From NCBI GenBank assembly GCA_910577055.1, contig CAJTKX010000001.1, forward strand, positions 310,001 to 374,000: a DNA stretch of 64,000 nucleotides, read 5' to 3'. Source of the stretch: an uncultured Christensenella sp. (GTDB lineage: Bacteria; Bacillota; Clostridia; Christensenellales; Borkfalkiaceae). The position numbers and the translations under genes were made by a program. Of the stretch, positions 56,348 to 64,000 are shown one piece after another. The notes under the pieces were generated by a model. It searched no databases. It was not told the DNA's origin and was given only the letters and a program-made list of their open reading frames with translations. Every line of letters starts with the position of its first letter. Within the stretch, counting starts at the first letter, position 1.

Positions 56348-57865
56348 ATGAAGAACAATATTTACCGTTCTGCCGCGCAAGTTACGGCATTTTCCACCGT
56401 AGAAAAAGGACTAAGCTTTATTTACAGAATAATTTTAACGCGCATAATAGGCGCGGAAGGTATAGGCATTTATCAGATTTGCCTAACGGTGTTTTCGGTG
56501 TTTTTGACGGTCGCTTCAAGCGGTATTCCCGTAACGGTATCCCGCCTAATGGCGAAATCGAACGCGAAAAACGATATATCGGGCAGAAACGCTGCGGTGA
56601 CCGCGGGCGTTGTTTGCACTTTGGCAATAACCGTGCCGATTGCGCTTATTTTGTTTTTCGGCAGAAACGCTTTCGGATTTTTATTTTCGGACGAGCGGTG
56701 CGTTCAAATTTTCATAATTTTATTGCCCGGGCTTGTCTTAACTTCGGTATACGGAGTTATACGCGGCTCGTTTTGGGGCAACAAACAATTCTTGCCATAC
56801 TCGATAATAGAACTTGTCGAGGACGCGATAATGGTATTTGCGGGCATAGCGTTGATTTGGGGCGTTGCCGACCCCGTTATAGGCGCAAGAAACGCTACCC
56901 TTGCCGTGCTTATATCCTACTGTTTTTCGTTTGCGGCTTCGCTTTTTTGGTATTTCAAGAAAGGCGGAAAATTCGTAAACCCCAAAAAACAATTAAAACC
57001 CCTTATTGCTTCGTCAACGCCGATAACGGCGATGCGCACCTCTACTTCGTTGCTTAACTCCGCCGTGTCGGTGCTTATGCCCGCTCTTTTAATCAGCGCG
57101 TGCGGATATTCGAGCTCCGAGGCGATGAGCATTTACGGCGTTGCAATGGGTATGGCTGTGCCTCTTTTGTTTACGCCGAACGCGCTTATCGGCTCGATTG
57201 CCGTCGTGGTTGCGCCCGAGCTTTCGGAAAATTATTACAGAAAAAGAGAAAAAGCCGTTCGTTACGATGTGGAAAAGACGGTAAAAGCCTCTATTTTCAT
57301 CGCAACGGTGCTTATCCCCGTGCTTTTCGTGCTTGGCAACGCGATAAGCGTATTCCTTTTCGATAACGAACTGTGCGGAGAATTGGTGCGCAACTGCTCG
57401 TTCATAGTGCTGCCGCTGTGCATATCGATGATTACAAATACTGTTTTAAACAGTATGAACTGCGAAAAACGTACGCTGTTACACTTCTGCATAGGCGCGG
57501 TTGCGATGATTTGCTCGGTTTTGTTCTTGACGCGTTACCTTGGGGTGTATGCCTATGCTTTGGGGCTTGCTTTAAGCCAACTTATATGCGCGGCGCTTAA
57601 CTTGCACCTTTTGAAAAAGAAGTGCGACGGCATAGCATATATGAAGTACACCTTGCACGGCATTTTAATCGTAGTTGCGGCGTGCCTGTTCGGGTGGTTG
57701 CTGAACGGAATAATTTCACACTACCTTGCGCCCGTTTGGCAGATACTTATTTGCGGACCGTTGATTTTGGGCTTTACATTGCTTGCGCAGTATTGCCTTT
57801 CGATGATTTCTTCGCGCCCGTTCAAAAAGTTGTTCTCAAGGCAGAAAAAAGCAAAACAAAAATAA
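56348..57865 (+). CDS. SpoVB-like lipid/polysaccharide flippase (MOP superfamily)
   Basis: 505 residues and about 14 membrane segments. The start (MKNNIYRSAAQVTAFSTVEKGLSFIYRIILTRIIGAEGIGIYQI) and SVYGVIRGSFWGNKQFLPYSIIELVEDA match the SpoVB/PST branch that flips lipid-linked wall precursors in cortex formation or exopolysaccharide export. The -10 box TAGAAT ends 7 nt before ATG 56348, again without a ribosome-binding site. SpoVB proper or a vegetative paralogue cannot be told apart here. Confidence 0.87.
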   Translation: MKNNIYRSAAQVTAFSTVEKGLSFIYRIILTRIIGAEGIGIYQICLTVFSVFLTVASSGIPVTVSRLMAKSNAKNDISGRNAAVTAGVVCTLAITVPIALILFFGRNAFGFLFSDERCVQIFIILLPGLVLTSVYGVIRGSFWGNKQFLPYSIIELVEDAIMVFAGIALIWGVADPVIGARNATLAVLISYCFSFAASLFWYFKKGGKFVNPKKQLKPLIASSTPITAMRTSTSLLNSAVSVLMPALLISACGYSSSEAMSIYGVAMGMAVPLLFTPNALIGSIAVVVAPELSENYYRKREKAVRYDVEKTVKASIFIATVLIPVLFVLGNAISVFLFDNELCGELVRNCSFIVLPLCISMITNTVLNSMNCEKRTLLHFCIGAVAMICSVLFLTRYLGVYAYALGLALSQLICAALNLHLLKKKCDGIAYMKYTLHGILIVVAACLFGWLLNGIISHYLAPVWQILICGPLILGFTLLAQYCLSMISSRPFKKLFSRQKKAKQK

Positions 57866-57870
57866 ATTAA

Positions 57871-57905
57871 GGCGCCCGCGCAAAGCGCAATTCCCATAGG
57901 GAATT
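57871..57905. repeat. Left inverted-repeat boundary of the regulator cassette
   Basis: GCGCCCGCGC (57872-57881), a 7-nt variable stretch, then the palindrome AATTCCCATAGGGAATT (57889-57905). The mirror copy is at 58629-58663. Confidence 0.8.
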
Positions 57906-57915
57906 ATCAGAAATA

Positions 57916-57947
57916 AAAATCCCTCTGACTTTGGTCCGAGGGATTTT
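57916..57947. terminator. Terminator between the flippase gene and the minus-strand regulator
   Basis: AAAATCCCTC and GAGGGATTTT pair, with an inner GAC/GTC step, between two converging genes. Confidence 0.82.
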
Positions 57948-57981
57948 ACATACACGCAATAAGTTGTTAAATTATTTCTTG

Positions 57982-58188
57982 TCAATCATTTTCTAAACCC
58001 ATTAAGTAATCGATGGTAACATCAAAATATTTGGCAAGTATAACAAGTTGAGAACCTCTTATGTCTGCTTGGCAATTTTCCCATCGACAAAGAGCTGACG
58101 AACTTATATGTACTTCTTTCGCCAATCCTTGAATAGACAACCCTTTTTCTTGTCTTAACGCTTTTAATCTTTCTGAAAATTTTTCCAT
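57982..58188 (-). CDS. Cro/CI-type helix-turn-helix regulator A
   Basis: 68 residues from ATG 58188, preceded by ACAAGG. The HTH is LRQEKGLSIQGLAKEVHISSSALCRWENCQADI (residues about 10-42), followed by the family tail LAKYFDVTIDYLMGLEND. It faces regulator B across a three-site operator. It is almost certainly a DNA-binding repressor of the SinR/CI group. It is alone, with no phage genes nearby. Confidence 0.9.
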   Translation of the reverse strand: MEKFSERLKALRQEKGLSIQGLAKEVHISSSALCRWENCQADIRGSQLVILAKYFDVTIDYLMGLEND

Positions 58189-58213
58189 ATCATACCTTGT
58201 ATTATATTTATTA

Positions 58214-58284
58214 TATCCCAAAAGAGGGATAAATGTTTGACAATCCCTAATTAGGGATGATATAATTATCCCAAAAGAGGGATA
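58214..58284. promoter_or_regulatory. Three-site operator between divergent regulators
   Basis: Three palindromes with TCCC/GGGA half-sites: TATCCCAAAAGAGGGATA at 58214-58231 and again, identical, at 58267-58284, and ATCCCTAATTAGGGAT at 58243-58258. The middle site fills the spacer of the plus-strand promoter TTGACA (58237-58242)/TATAAT (58261-58266). The third site covers the transcription start and the ribosome-binding site of regulator B. The layout recalls the lambda O-R region. Confidence 0.88.
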
Positions 58285-58288
58285 GAAT

Positions 58289-58492
58289 ATGATAAATGAA
58301 TTTAAGAAAGAAATAATCGAGAACTATTTAAAAGCAAACAAAATTTCAAAAACAAAATTCTGCAAGTTGTGTGGCATAAGCTGCTGTACGTTAGAAAAGA
58401 TACAGAATAATAAAAACTATAGGATAGGCGCTCTTTTTAAAATTGCAAAAGTAGTAAAAATTCAAGTTCATCAAATGTTCGGCAAAGATTAA
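58289..58492 (+). CDS. Small helix-turn-helix regulator B
   Basis: 67 residues. MINEFKKEIIENYLKANKISKTKFCKLCGISCCTLEKIQNNKNYRIGALFKIAKVV is a compact HTH of the Xre type, ending after the helix bundle. Cys residues in the recognition region (FCKLCGISCC) are unusual and could sense metal or redox, an inference. Its ribosome-binding site lies inside the third operator. A hairpin AGGCTAC/GTAGCCT at about 58535-58552 follows it. Confidence 0.85.
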   Translation: MINEFKKEIIENYLKANKISKTKFCKLCGISCCTLEKIQNNKNYRIGALFKIAKVVKIQVHQMFGKD

Positions 58493-58628
58493 AACGTTGT
58501 TTTGCGGATATAAGATTTATACCGATATCTCACTAGGCTACGAGTAGCCTATTTCGTCAATGAAAAAAGTACGGAAAAGGCACAGCTTAACGCTATGCCT
58601 AATTCTCTTTTACCTGCGACTTGCCTAA

Positions 58629-58663
58629 AATTCCCTATGGGAATTACTGTAAAGCGCGGGCGC
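58629..58663. repeat. Right inverted-repeat boundary of the regulator cassette
   Basis: AATTCCCTATGGGAATT (58629-58645), 8 nt, then GCGCGGGCGC (58654-58663). It is the inverted partner of 57871-57905; the outer 10 bp and the palindrome match on both sides, while the short middle differs. The stretch 58493-58628 holds only the hairpin after regulator B and an AGGCA/TGCCT repeat. Confidence 0.8.
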
Positions 58664-58668
58664 TTTTT

Positions 58669-59037
58669 TTATTTAGCGGTAAGCTTAATCGAAAACAAAC
58701 CTTTCACCGCCAAAAGTATTAAAAACACGCCGAAAAGCTTTTTTAAAATTACGGCGGGCAACAGCGCCGCGATTAGCCCGCCCGCAACCGAAGTTAAAAC
58801 GGCGGGAACAATTACGCTCCATACCCCGTCGGTCTTTAAAAGACCGCGTTCTTTATGCGCCTTTAAAGAAAAGGCAGCCATAGGCAAAAAGGCAATTAAA
58901 TTGGTTGCTTGCGCTATGTGCTGTTCAACGCCCAAAATTACGGTTAAAACGGGGATTAAGATAGTGCCGCCGCCCATTCCCATACCGCCGAGCATACCCG
59001 AGAAAAATCCCGCTAAAAGATAGAGAATAAAGCTCAT
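58669..59037 (-). CDS. Half-size TauE/SafE family transporter protein
   Basis: 122 residues, four hydrophobic segments. It begins with the family helix FILYLLAGFFSGMLGGMGMGGGTILIPVL and contains QHIAQATNLIAFLP, the repeat unit of TauE/SafE anion exporters that are usually 240-260 residues. It overlaps the second half-gene by 4 bp. The two halves probably assemble as a heterodimer. The anion (sulfite, sulfoacetate or other) is unknown. Confidence 0.87.
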   Translation of the reverse strand: MSFILYLLAGFFSGMLGGMGMGGGTILIPVLTVILGVEQHIAQATNLIAFLPMAAFSLKAHKERGLLKTDGVWSVIVPAVLTSVAGGLIAALLPAVILKKLFGVFLILLAVKGLFSIKLTAK

Positions 59038-59402
59038 ATCAACATTCTTACCCCCGCGACAAGCATTACGGCGATAAACACCGCGTTAACGATAAATTCT
59101 GGTAGTTTGTTTAGCAAAAACGCCCCGAGCAGTCCGCCCGCAACCGAGCCGATTGCGGCGGGGATAACCACGTCCGCGGCAAAATAGCCGTTAATTATAT
59201 AGGTTATCGCACTGGCGGCGCAGACGGGAGCAATGACTAAAATTGCCGTGGCGTGGGCGTGTTTTTCCTCGTAACCGAGCATATTTTTAAGCAGCGGCAC
59301 CACTACCATTCCTCCGCCTCCGCCGAAAAGTCCGTTTATTCCGCCAGTCAAAAGCCCCGTGAATATTCCCTTTAAAGATTTTTTCTTGAACAACATTTCC
59401 AT
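59034..59402 (-). CDS. Half-size TauE/SafE family transporter protein
   Basis: 122 residues, four hydrophobic segments, with GIFTGLLTGGINGLFGGGGGMVVVPLL and KHAHATAILVIAPVCAASAI. It is the upstream partner of the previous half. Both halves begin with a glycine-rich helix, as the two internal repeats of full-length TauE/SafE proteins do. It has a polar N-terminal stretch (FKKKSLK). Confidence 0.87.
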   Translation of the reverse strand: MEMLFKKKSLKGIFTGLLTGGINGLFGGGGGMVVVPLLKNMLGYEEKHAHATAILVIAPVCAASAITYIINGYFAADVVIPAAIGSVAGGLLGAFLLNKLPEFIVNAVFIAVMLVAGVRMLI

Positions 59403-59463
59403 ATCAGTTTTTGCAAAATTACCAAAATAATGAATTTTTTCTTATAATTTGAGTGCTAATTGC

Positions 59464-59492
59464 TTGCTTATAATCTTTGATTATATTAAAAT
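59464..59492 (+). promoter_or_regulatory. Promoter of the 1444-residue surface protein gene
   Basis: TTGCTT (59464-59469), 17 nt, TAAAAT (59487-59492); GGAG precedes the ATG at 59548. Confidence 0.6.
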
Positions 59493-59547
59493 GTAAAGGT
59501 ACGATTAAAAAGGTTTTTGAGTTTTTTGAGAAAACCTCAGGAGTTTT

Positions 59548-62500
59548 ATGGCTAAAAATTACTCAAACAAGAACAGAAAAAGAAAGGCTGTTATAGCTAT
59601 GCTTTGCGCGCTGTCCGTAACTTGCACCGGTCTTGCCGCGGCTTGCGCACCCACCGAAGAGAATCCCCCCTCTACCGCCGTTACGGCGAAAGACGACGCT
59701 CAGCTTTTGAAAAACGGAAACTTCGAGCACTTCGATATTCCCGATAAGGCGATTCACCTTATCAAAAACGTAAACAGTTGGACGCTCGGCGGCGACACCT
59801 CGGTTAAATCCGGCATTGTCGGCACTTCCGACGACGATTGGGGCAAGCTTACAGCGGACGACCTTGCGGAAAAGCTTGACTTTAACAACGACTTGACCAC
59901 CGATAACGATGAGTATGTAAATTACAACTCGATGCGTTCGCGCGATATTCCTTACAAGGATACCTATGCGGCGACGCTTGAAGCGGACAAGCTTGACGAC
60001 AGCTGGATAACCAAGTACGACGGCGGATATCAAGGTTATTTCGATATTCAAGGCGACGAAGAAAGCGGCTACACCTTGAACGGCGAAACCGTTTATTACA
60101 ACGCCGACGACAAGGAGTTCTACTTTGACGAGAGCTTCACTAACCTTGTCAGAAAAGAGCTTATCGCCAACCCCGGCACCCATTGGGGCGATTTCAAGAC
60201 GAACGACGACGGCACTTATGCATTCGGCGACCAAAAAGCGTACAAGGACGATAACGGCAATTATTACCTTGACGAGGATATGGAAGAAAAGCCCGTAGGC
60301 AACGTATTGATGATACACAACGCACCCACGGACTCGAACAACAACGGGCTTCACCAATACTACACCTCCTCCTCGATTACGCTCGAAGCGCAGACCTCCG
60401 CCGAGATATCCCTTTGGGTTAAAACCTCGGATTTAAAGTTTAACAAGGGCTACGCCGCGGACGAAAACGAAGAGGACAAGGGCGCGTATATAGAAGTAGT
60501 TCAGACCGTTGCAAGCTCGCCTATAGACTCTTTCCAAATCAAGGCGATTAACACCGAAAAAATTCTCGGCGGCACAACCGATACAGAGCTTAAATCGAAT
60601 AACGGTTGGGTAAAATATACCGTTTATATCAACGCGTGCGATTTTGCAAACACAACCGTGCAGTTGAAACTCGGTTTGGGCAACTCGGAAAACAACGAAA
60701 AGGTTACGGGCTACGCCTTCTTCGACGACGTTCAAGTCACGAAGTACCGCGAGCTGAGCAATATCGAGTCATACGACAAGGCAAAGGTTGCTAATACGAC
60801 TTGCACCCTTACTTCCGACGAGGACGAGAAAATTTTCTACGCAGACGTCGCTTCAGACGGAACGTCGAGACACGCTTACGACTTCAACTACCTTATCGAC
60901 CTTGCGTCGGAAACCGGCATGGGCGAGGACGCGCACTACGCGGCAATACCTTTTGACACAAGCTCTGTGCAAGCGGGTTTGACTACCGAAAAGGACAGCA
61001 AGGGTGCGGAATACGCGGCGGCAAAGGAAATCAGCAACAACGTTATTTCAAACGTTGGCAGCAAGGCGCAAAGCGGTTTGAACCTACCCAAGGATTTGAC
61101 AGACGGCCGTCCCACCTCCAACGACCTTATAACGGCGTTTGACAAAAACAAAGTTTTCAGCGGCAGCGATTTCAGCGGCAGAAGAGATTTTTCAAAGCTT
61201 TTAAATAACCTTACGGGCGACAACGGCGCGCACAACCTTCCCGCGGCGAACGGCGGCAACACGCTTGTTATGTTCTCGGCGTACGGCGCGCCCTACACTT
61301 CCACGATAACGCACAGCGATTTCACGCTTGCAAAAGACGGATATTTGCTTGTATCGTTCTGGGTTAAAACGAGCGATATGGACGGCGACACGGCGGCTAC
61401 GGCGAAAGTTTACGAGCTTGACAAAAACAATCTGCCCGATGAGGACAGCGTTCAGACCTTGACTGTTGACACCACCGATAAAACGACCGATTTCGAGGAC
61501 GAAAAAGATATTTATAAGGGTTGGGTACAGTGCTTCGTATTTGTGAAGAACGAAACCGACAGCGAAAAAACGTTCAAAATCGACTTCTCGTTCGGAACTA
61601 CCGAGATAACTTCCGCTACCTCTTTCGAAAGCGGCTATGCGGCGATTGCGAACTTACAGACCCTTAATATTAACGAGGATATTTACGACCTTGCCTCCGC
61701 CGGCACTACCACCGCGCTTTTCTCGTTCACCAAGGACAGCAAAAAGGACGGCGGAACCGCATTCGACGAGGCGACGGGCACTTACGACGTAAACGAAGGG
61801 CTTGCTCTCCCCGATACCTACACGGGTATAAACGGAGCTAACGTTTTGGGTAGCCTCGGCGATAAAAATTCGCTTAATGCGGGTCTTATCAACAGAGATG
61901 TATTCGGCGACGAAAACTCCGTAATGACCGCCGACGCAAAGAAAGCGATTTTAAACAGCTTTTTAAGCGGCGCAACCGAATGGGATAAAGTTTTCGGCGA
62001 GAATTGCTATCAGCCCCTTATCATTATAAATAATTTAAGGACTTATGTAGCAAAAGCGGCGGCTAACGAAACGAACTTCGAAAAATATTATATTTTGCTT
62101 GACGACGACTCAACCGAAACTGCGGACGTGACGTTGAACGGCAAGAAATACAAATCGGCAAAAGGCACGACTTACAGCGACGATGAAACTTACTACTCCT
62201 TAACCGACGTGGTCAATTACGGCTATTACGGCGCAAGCAAGACGGTAGCCGCGAATGGCAGAGAGGTTATAAGCGTACGCGTAAAAGTCTCGGGCGATGC
62301 GGTTGCTTATGTTTACCTTGTTGATACAAGCAATGCGGACGACTTAAAGCTTTTGAACTACACCACCCCTTCCTACACATTCTGGTACGACGAAGAGGGC
62401 AACGTGTTGGATGAAGAGCTTGACGAAGATTGGACGGCTTCGGAGCACCGCGAACACATCGTTTACACTTTGCGCGACGACGGACTTTACGACGGCGAGG

Positions 62501-63882
62501 ACGGCAAGCTGTACGGCAACCTTTACAATCTTGTCAAATCCTATAAAGACAGCAAGTACGAGCACGTTGAATACTTCAATGAAGACGGCACCCCCGTTAT
62601 AGGCGGTTACGACTATATTGAAAAATACGGAGACGGCAAAACGTTCTACAAAACCTCAGCCGGCAAGAACGGCACGGTATCCGACCACTACCTTTGCAGT
62701 ACGGACGGCACGCACGTTTACGAGTGTATAGACGGAAAGTATTATTACGTTGAAATAACCGAGGGTGATGACGATAAAACGACCGAGGTTACAAACCGCG
62801 ATAACGAAATTAATAATTTCGATATAAAACACGCAAGATACAGCAACCCCGAAATAAACAAAGAGCTTGCAGTAAAATTAACCAAGGACGACTGCGATAG
62901 CTTGGGCGACGAGAACGGTTGGGTAACTGTTAACTTCGTGGTTTCAGCGGGCAGCGACGAAAAGAATTACCGCCTTGAAGTATGGAGCGGCGCACGCAAC
63001 GAAACGGGCGTTGACGCAGACGGCAAATATGCCGACGGCGCGGTTGCGTTCGATTACAGCCACGGCACGGTAAGCGAAACTCGACTTAGCTCCTACGAAA
63101 CGGAAATTATAAACGCTTACAATAGGGCGATTGCGGAAGTTAAACCCGAATTGCTTGGAGAGCTTACTTCGGGAACGAAAGAAAATATCCGCTCCTACGA
63201 AAAACTGCTTGAAAATCTTACCGCGGACCAAAAGCAACAAATAGAAAGCAAATTGGCACAGTACACCGACGGTAAATACGAGGCAAGCTACTACACCTTC
63301 ACCCTTTACGATTCGGAAGCGTATGTTCCCTTCAACGCGAACACCGCACGCGACGGCGAAACGGGTTACAACTACGACGCATCTTCTTTCACGGAGAAAC
63401 TTGCTTATCTTAAATTCGACGACGAGTCGAGGCACGAGAAAAATATTTTCGTAGACTACTCTGCCGTTGACCAAAGCATTTCCAAAAATACCGTATCGGA
63501 CAGCAACGATACCGAGGAAGAAGAAAACAATAACTCTGCCGAGTTAGGACTTTATATCTCCTCAATCGTGCTTGTTGTAGTTCTGCTTATCACTCTTGTT
63601 TCAATACTAATCACGCAGTATATCAAGAAGAGAAGAAAGGCCAAGGGCGTGAAGAATTCGAACAAAAACGTATACCGCAAGCGCGACAGATACGTTAAGA
63701 AACTTCACCTTGTAAAGGACGAAGTCGTTGAGCCCGAAACCGAAGGCACTACGGACGTTCCCGAGGCTGAAATTCCCGCAGAGGAGCCTACACCCGTTGA
63801 TAACGAGGCTACGGAAGTTCCCGCAGAAGAACCCGCACCCGAAGAAACGACGGAAGAAACCTCCGACGAAAACAAGGAATAA
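59548..63882 (+). CDS. Large surface-anchored protein with carbohydrate-binding-like modules, function unknown
   Basis: 1444 residues. A signal peptide (residues 12-32) ends at Cys33 in LAAACAP, a possible lipobox. The exterior part starts LLKNGNFEHFD, typical of CBM-like jelly-roll modules; ISLWVKTSDL at about residue 287 and VSFWVKTSDM near 602 show at least two related modules, each with a VKT and later 'YAFFDDVQV' or 'YAAIANLQT' strand. A single membrane segment (about 1332-1358) precedes a basic patch and an acidic Glu/Pro-rich cytosolic tail of about 85 residues. Asp/Glu-rich loops suggest calcium or glycan binding. No catalytic motif was found. Confidence 0.8.
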   Translation: MAKNYSNKNRKRKAVIAMLCALSVTCTGLAAACAPTEENPPSTAVTAKDDAQLLKNGNFEHFDIPDKAIHLIKNVNSWTLGGDTSVKSGIVGTSDDDWGKLTADDLAEKLDFNNDLTTDNDEYVNYNSMRSRDIPYKDTYAATLEADKLDDSWITKYDGGYQGYFDIQGDEESGYTLNGETVYYNADDKEFYFDESFTNLVRKELIANPGTHWGDFKTNDDGTYAFGDQKAYKDDNGNYYLDEDMEEKPVGNVLMIHNAPTDSNNNGLHQYYTSSSITLEAQTSAEISLWVKTSDLKFNKGYAADENEEDKGAYIEVVQTVASSPIDSFQIKAINTEKILGGTTDTELKSNNGWVKYTVYINACDFANTTVQLKLGLGNSENNEKVTGYAFFDDVQVTKYRELSNIESYDKAKVANTTCTLTSDEDEKIFYADVASDGTSRHAYDFNYLIDLASETGMGEDAHYAAIPFDTSSVQAGLTTEKDSKGAEYAAAKEISNNVISNVGSKAQSGLNLPKDLTDGRPTSNDLITAFDKNKVFSGSDFSGRRDFSKLLNNLTGDNGAHNLPAANGGNTLVMFSAYGAPYTSTITHSDFTLAKDGYLLVSFWVKTSDMDGDTAATAKVYELDKNNLPDEDSVQTLTVDTTDKTTDFEDEKDIYKGWVQCFVFVKNETDSEKTFKIDFSFGTTEITSATSFESGYAAIANLQTLNINEDIYDLASAGTTTALFSFTKDSKKDGGTAFDEATGTYDVNEGLALPDTYTGINGANVLGSLGDKNSLNAGLINRDVFGDENSVMTADAKKAILNSFLSGATEWDKVFGENCYQPLIIINNLRTYVAKAAANETNFEKYYILLDDDSTETADVTLNGKKYKSAKGTTYSDDETYYSLTDVVNYGYYGASKTVAANGREVISVRVKVSGDAVAYVYLVDTSNADDLKLLNYTTPSYTFWYDEEGNVLDEELDEDWTASEHREHIVYTLRDDGLYDGEDGKLYGNLYNLVKSYKDSKYEHVEYFNEDGTPVIGGYDYIEKYGDGKTFYKTSAGKNGTVSDHYLCSTDGTHVYECIDGKYYYVEITEGDDDKTTEVTNRDNEINNFDIKHARYSNPEINKELAVKLTKDDCDSLGDENGWVTVNFVVSAGSDEKNYRLEVWSGARNETGVDADGKYADGAVAFDYSHGTVSETRLSSYETEIINAYNRAIAEVKPELLGELTSGTKENIRSYEKLLENLTADQKQQIESKLAQYTDGKYEASYYTFTLYDSEAYVPFNANTARDGETGYNYDASSFTEKLAYLKFDDESRHEKNIFVDYSAVDQSISKNTVSDSNDTEEEENNNSAELGLYISSIVLVVVLLITLVSILITQYIKKRRKAKGVKNSNKNVYRKRDRYVKKLHLVKDEVVEPETEGTTDVPEAEIPAEEPTPVDNEATEVPAEEPAPEETTEETSDENKE

Positions 63883-63891
63883 CCACAATTA

Positions 63892-63929
63892 AAAACCCGC
63901 CGAGCGCAAACGCGCTCGGCGGGTTTTTT
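63892..63929. terminator. Terminator after the large surface protein gene
   Basis: AAAACCCGCCGAGCGC/GCGCTCGGCGGGTTTT, a 16-bp stem with an AAAC loop region and a T-run; it can also serve the minus-strand gene entering from the right. Confidence 0.88.
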
Positions 63930-63930
63930 A

Positions 63931-64000
63931 TTAAATTCTAAGTCCTTTCGGCAAGTGATTTTTTGCGACTCCGTTTACTACTTTACACCAACCCAACGGG
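63931..64000 (-). CDS. C-terminal end of an unidentified minus-strand gene (cut by window edge)
   Basis: The minus strand is open from the right edge to TAA at 63931-63933, encoding ...GWCKVVNGVAKNHLPKGLRI. The position just past a bidirectional terminator supports a real gene end. Too short to assign. Confidence 0.4.
   Translation of the reverse strand, partial: PLGWCKVVNGVAKNHLPKGLRI

Noticed and set aside
57871..58663. Toxin-antitoxin pair
   Set aside because: Both small proteins are HTH regulators facing each other across shared operators; neither looks like a toxin.

Overview
The window reads as a chromosomal segment of an endospore-forming, probably anaerobic Firmicute of the class Clostridia. 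The evidence is a set of sporulation genes (spoVAC, spoVAD, spoVAE, yunB and a SpoVB-type flippase), a T-box leader in front of pheS-pheT, a two-subunit [4Fe-4S] fumarase, a pyrK/pyrD-B pyrimidine operon, and a collagen-like spore-surface gene coupled to a glycosyltransferase. No rRNA and no CRISPR array is present. Species cannot be named from the sequence.

Layout. Positions 1-7423 are minus-strand housekeeping genes: mfd (cut by the left edge), pth, prs, tadA, an M14 peptidase, rlmH and a CPBP protease. Positions 7501-12604 are plus-strand fumarase alpha/beta and T-box-pheS-pheT. Positions 12639-13837 hold a lipoprotein with a structured, attenuator-like leader. Positions 13848-27088 hold the SDR-spoVAC-spoVAD-spoVAE-yunB cluster on the minus strand, in which spoVAD is cut in two by a 9.76-kb element. 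Next come ZIP, VTT-domain, folA and thyA genes, tRNA-Pro, two Sel1-repeat genes, and a TetR/membrane protein/FUSC group. Positions 36100-46061 hold a collagen-like gene and its glycosyltransferase, and the collagen gene is cut by a second, 7.8-kb element. After that come tRNA-Thr, a polysaccharide deacetylase, the pyrBCFK-x-DE operon, a phosphoesterase, two small spore-type proteins, a SpoVB-like flippase, a two-regulator switch cassette, two half-size TauE/SafE genes and a 1444-residue surface protein.

Main discovery. Two independent elements each interrupt a sporulation-related gene. Each carries a large serine recombinase at the end next to the C-terminal gene half, with a small ORF just upstream of it. 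In both cases a short direct repeat sits at the two junctions, imperfect inverted arms flank it on the element side, and joining the repeats in silico restores the host reading frame exactly (SpoVAD, 331 residues; collagen-like protein, about 361 residues). This is the architecture of the sigK 'skin' intervening elements, but the targets and cargo differ. The spoVAD element carries glmS, glmM, a GlmU-like acetyltransferase, a nucleotide-sugar dehydratase and an O-antigen ligase-like protein. The collagen element carries a 1885-residue secreted protein with a transglutaminase-like Cys/His/Asp region. SpoVAD is a forespore protein in known spore formers, so excision there would be inherited unless the circle is kept and reintegrated.

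Other signals: several promoters place the start codon about 6-8 nt after a -10 box with no ribosome-binding site (leaderless initiation). A short interspersed repeat recurs mainly between genes of operons. A three-site operator lies between two divergent Cro/CI-type regulators in a cassette bounded by inverted repeats.
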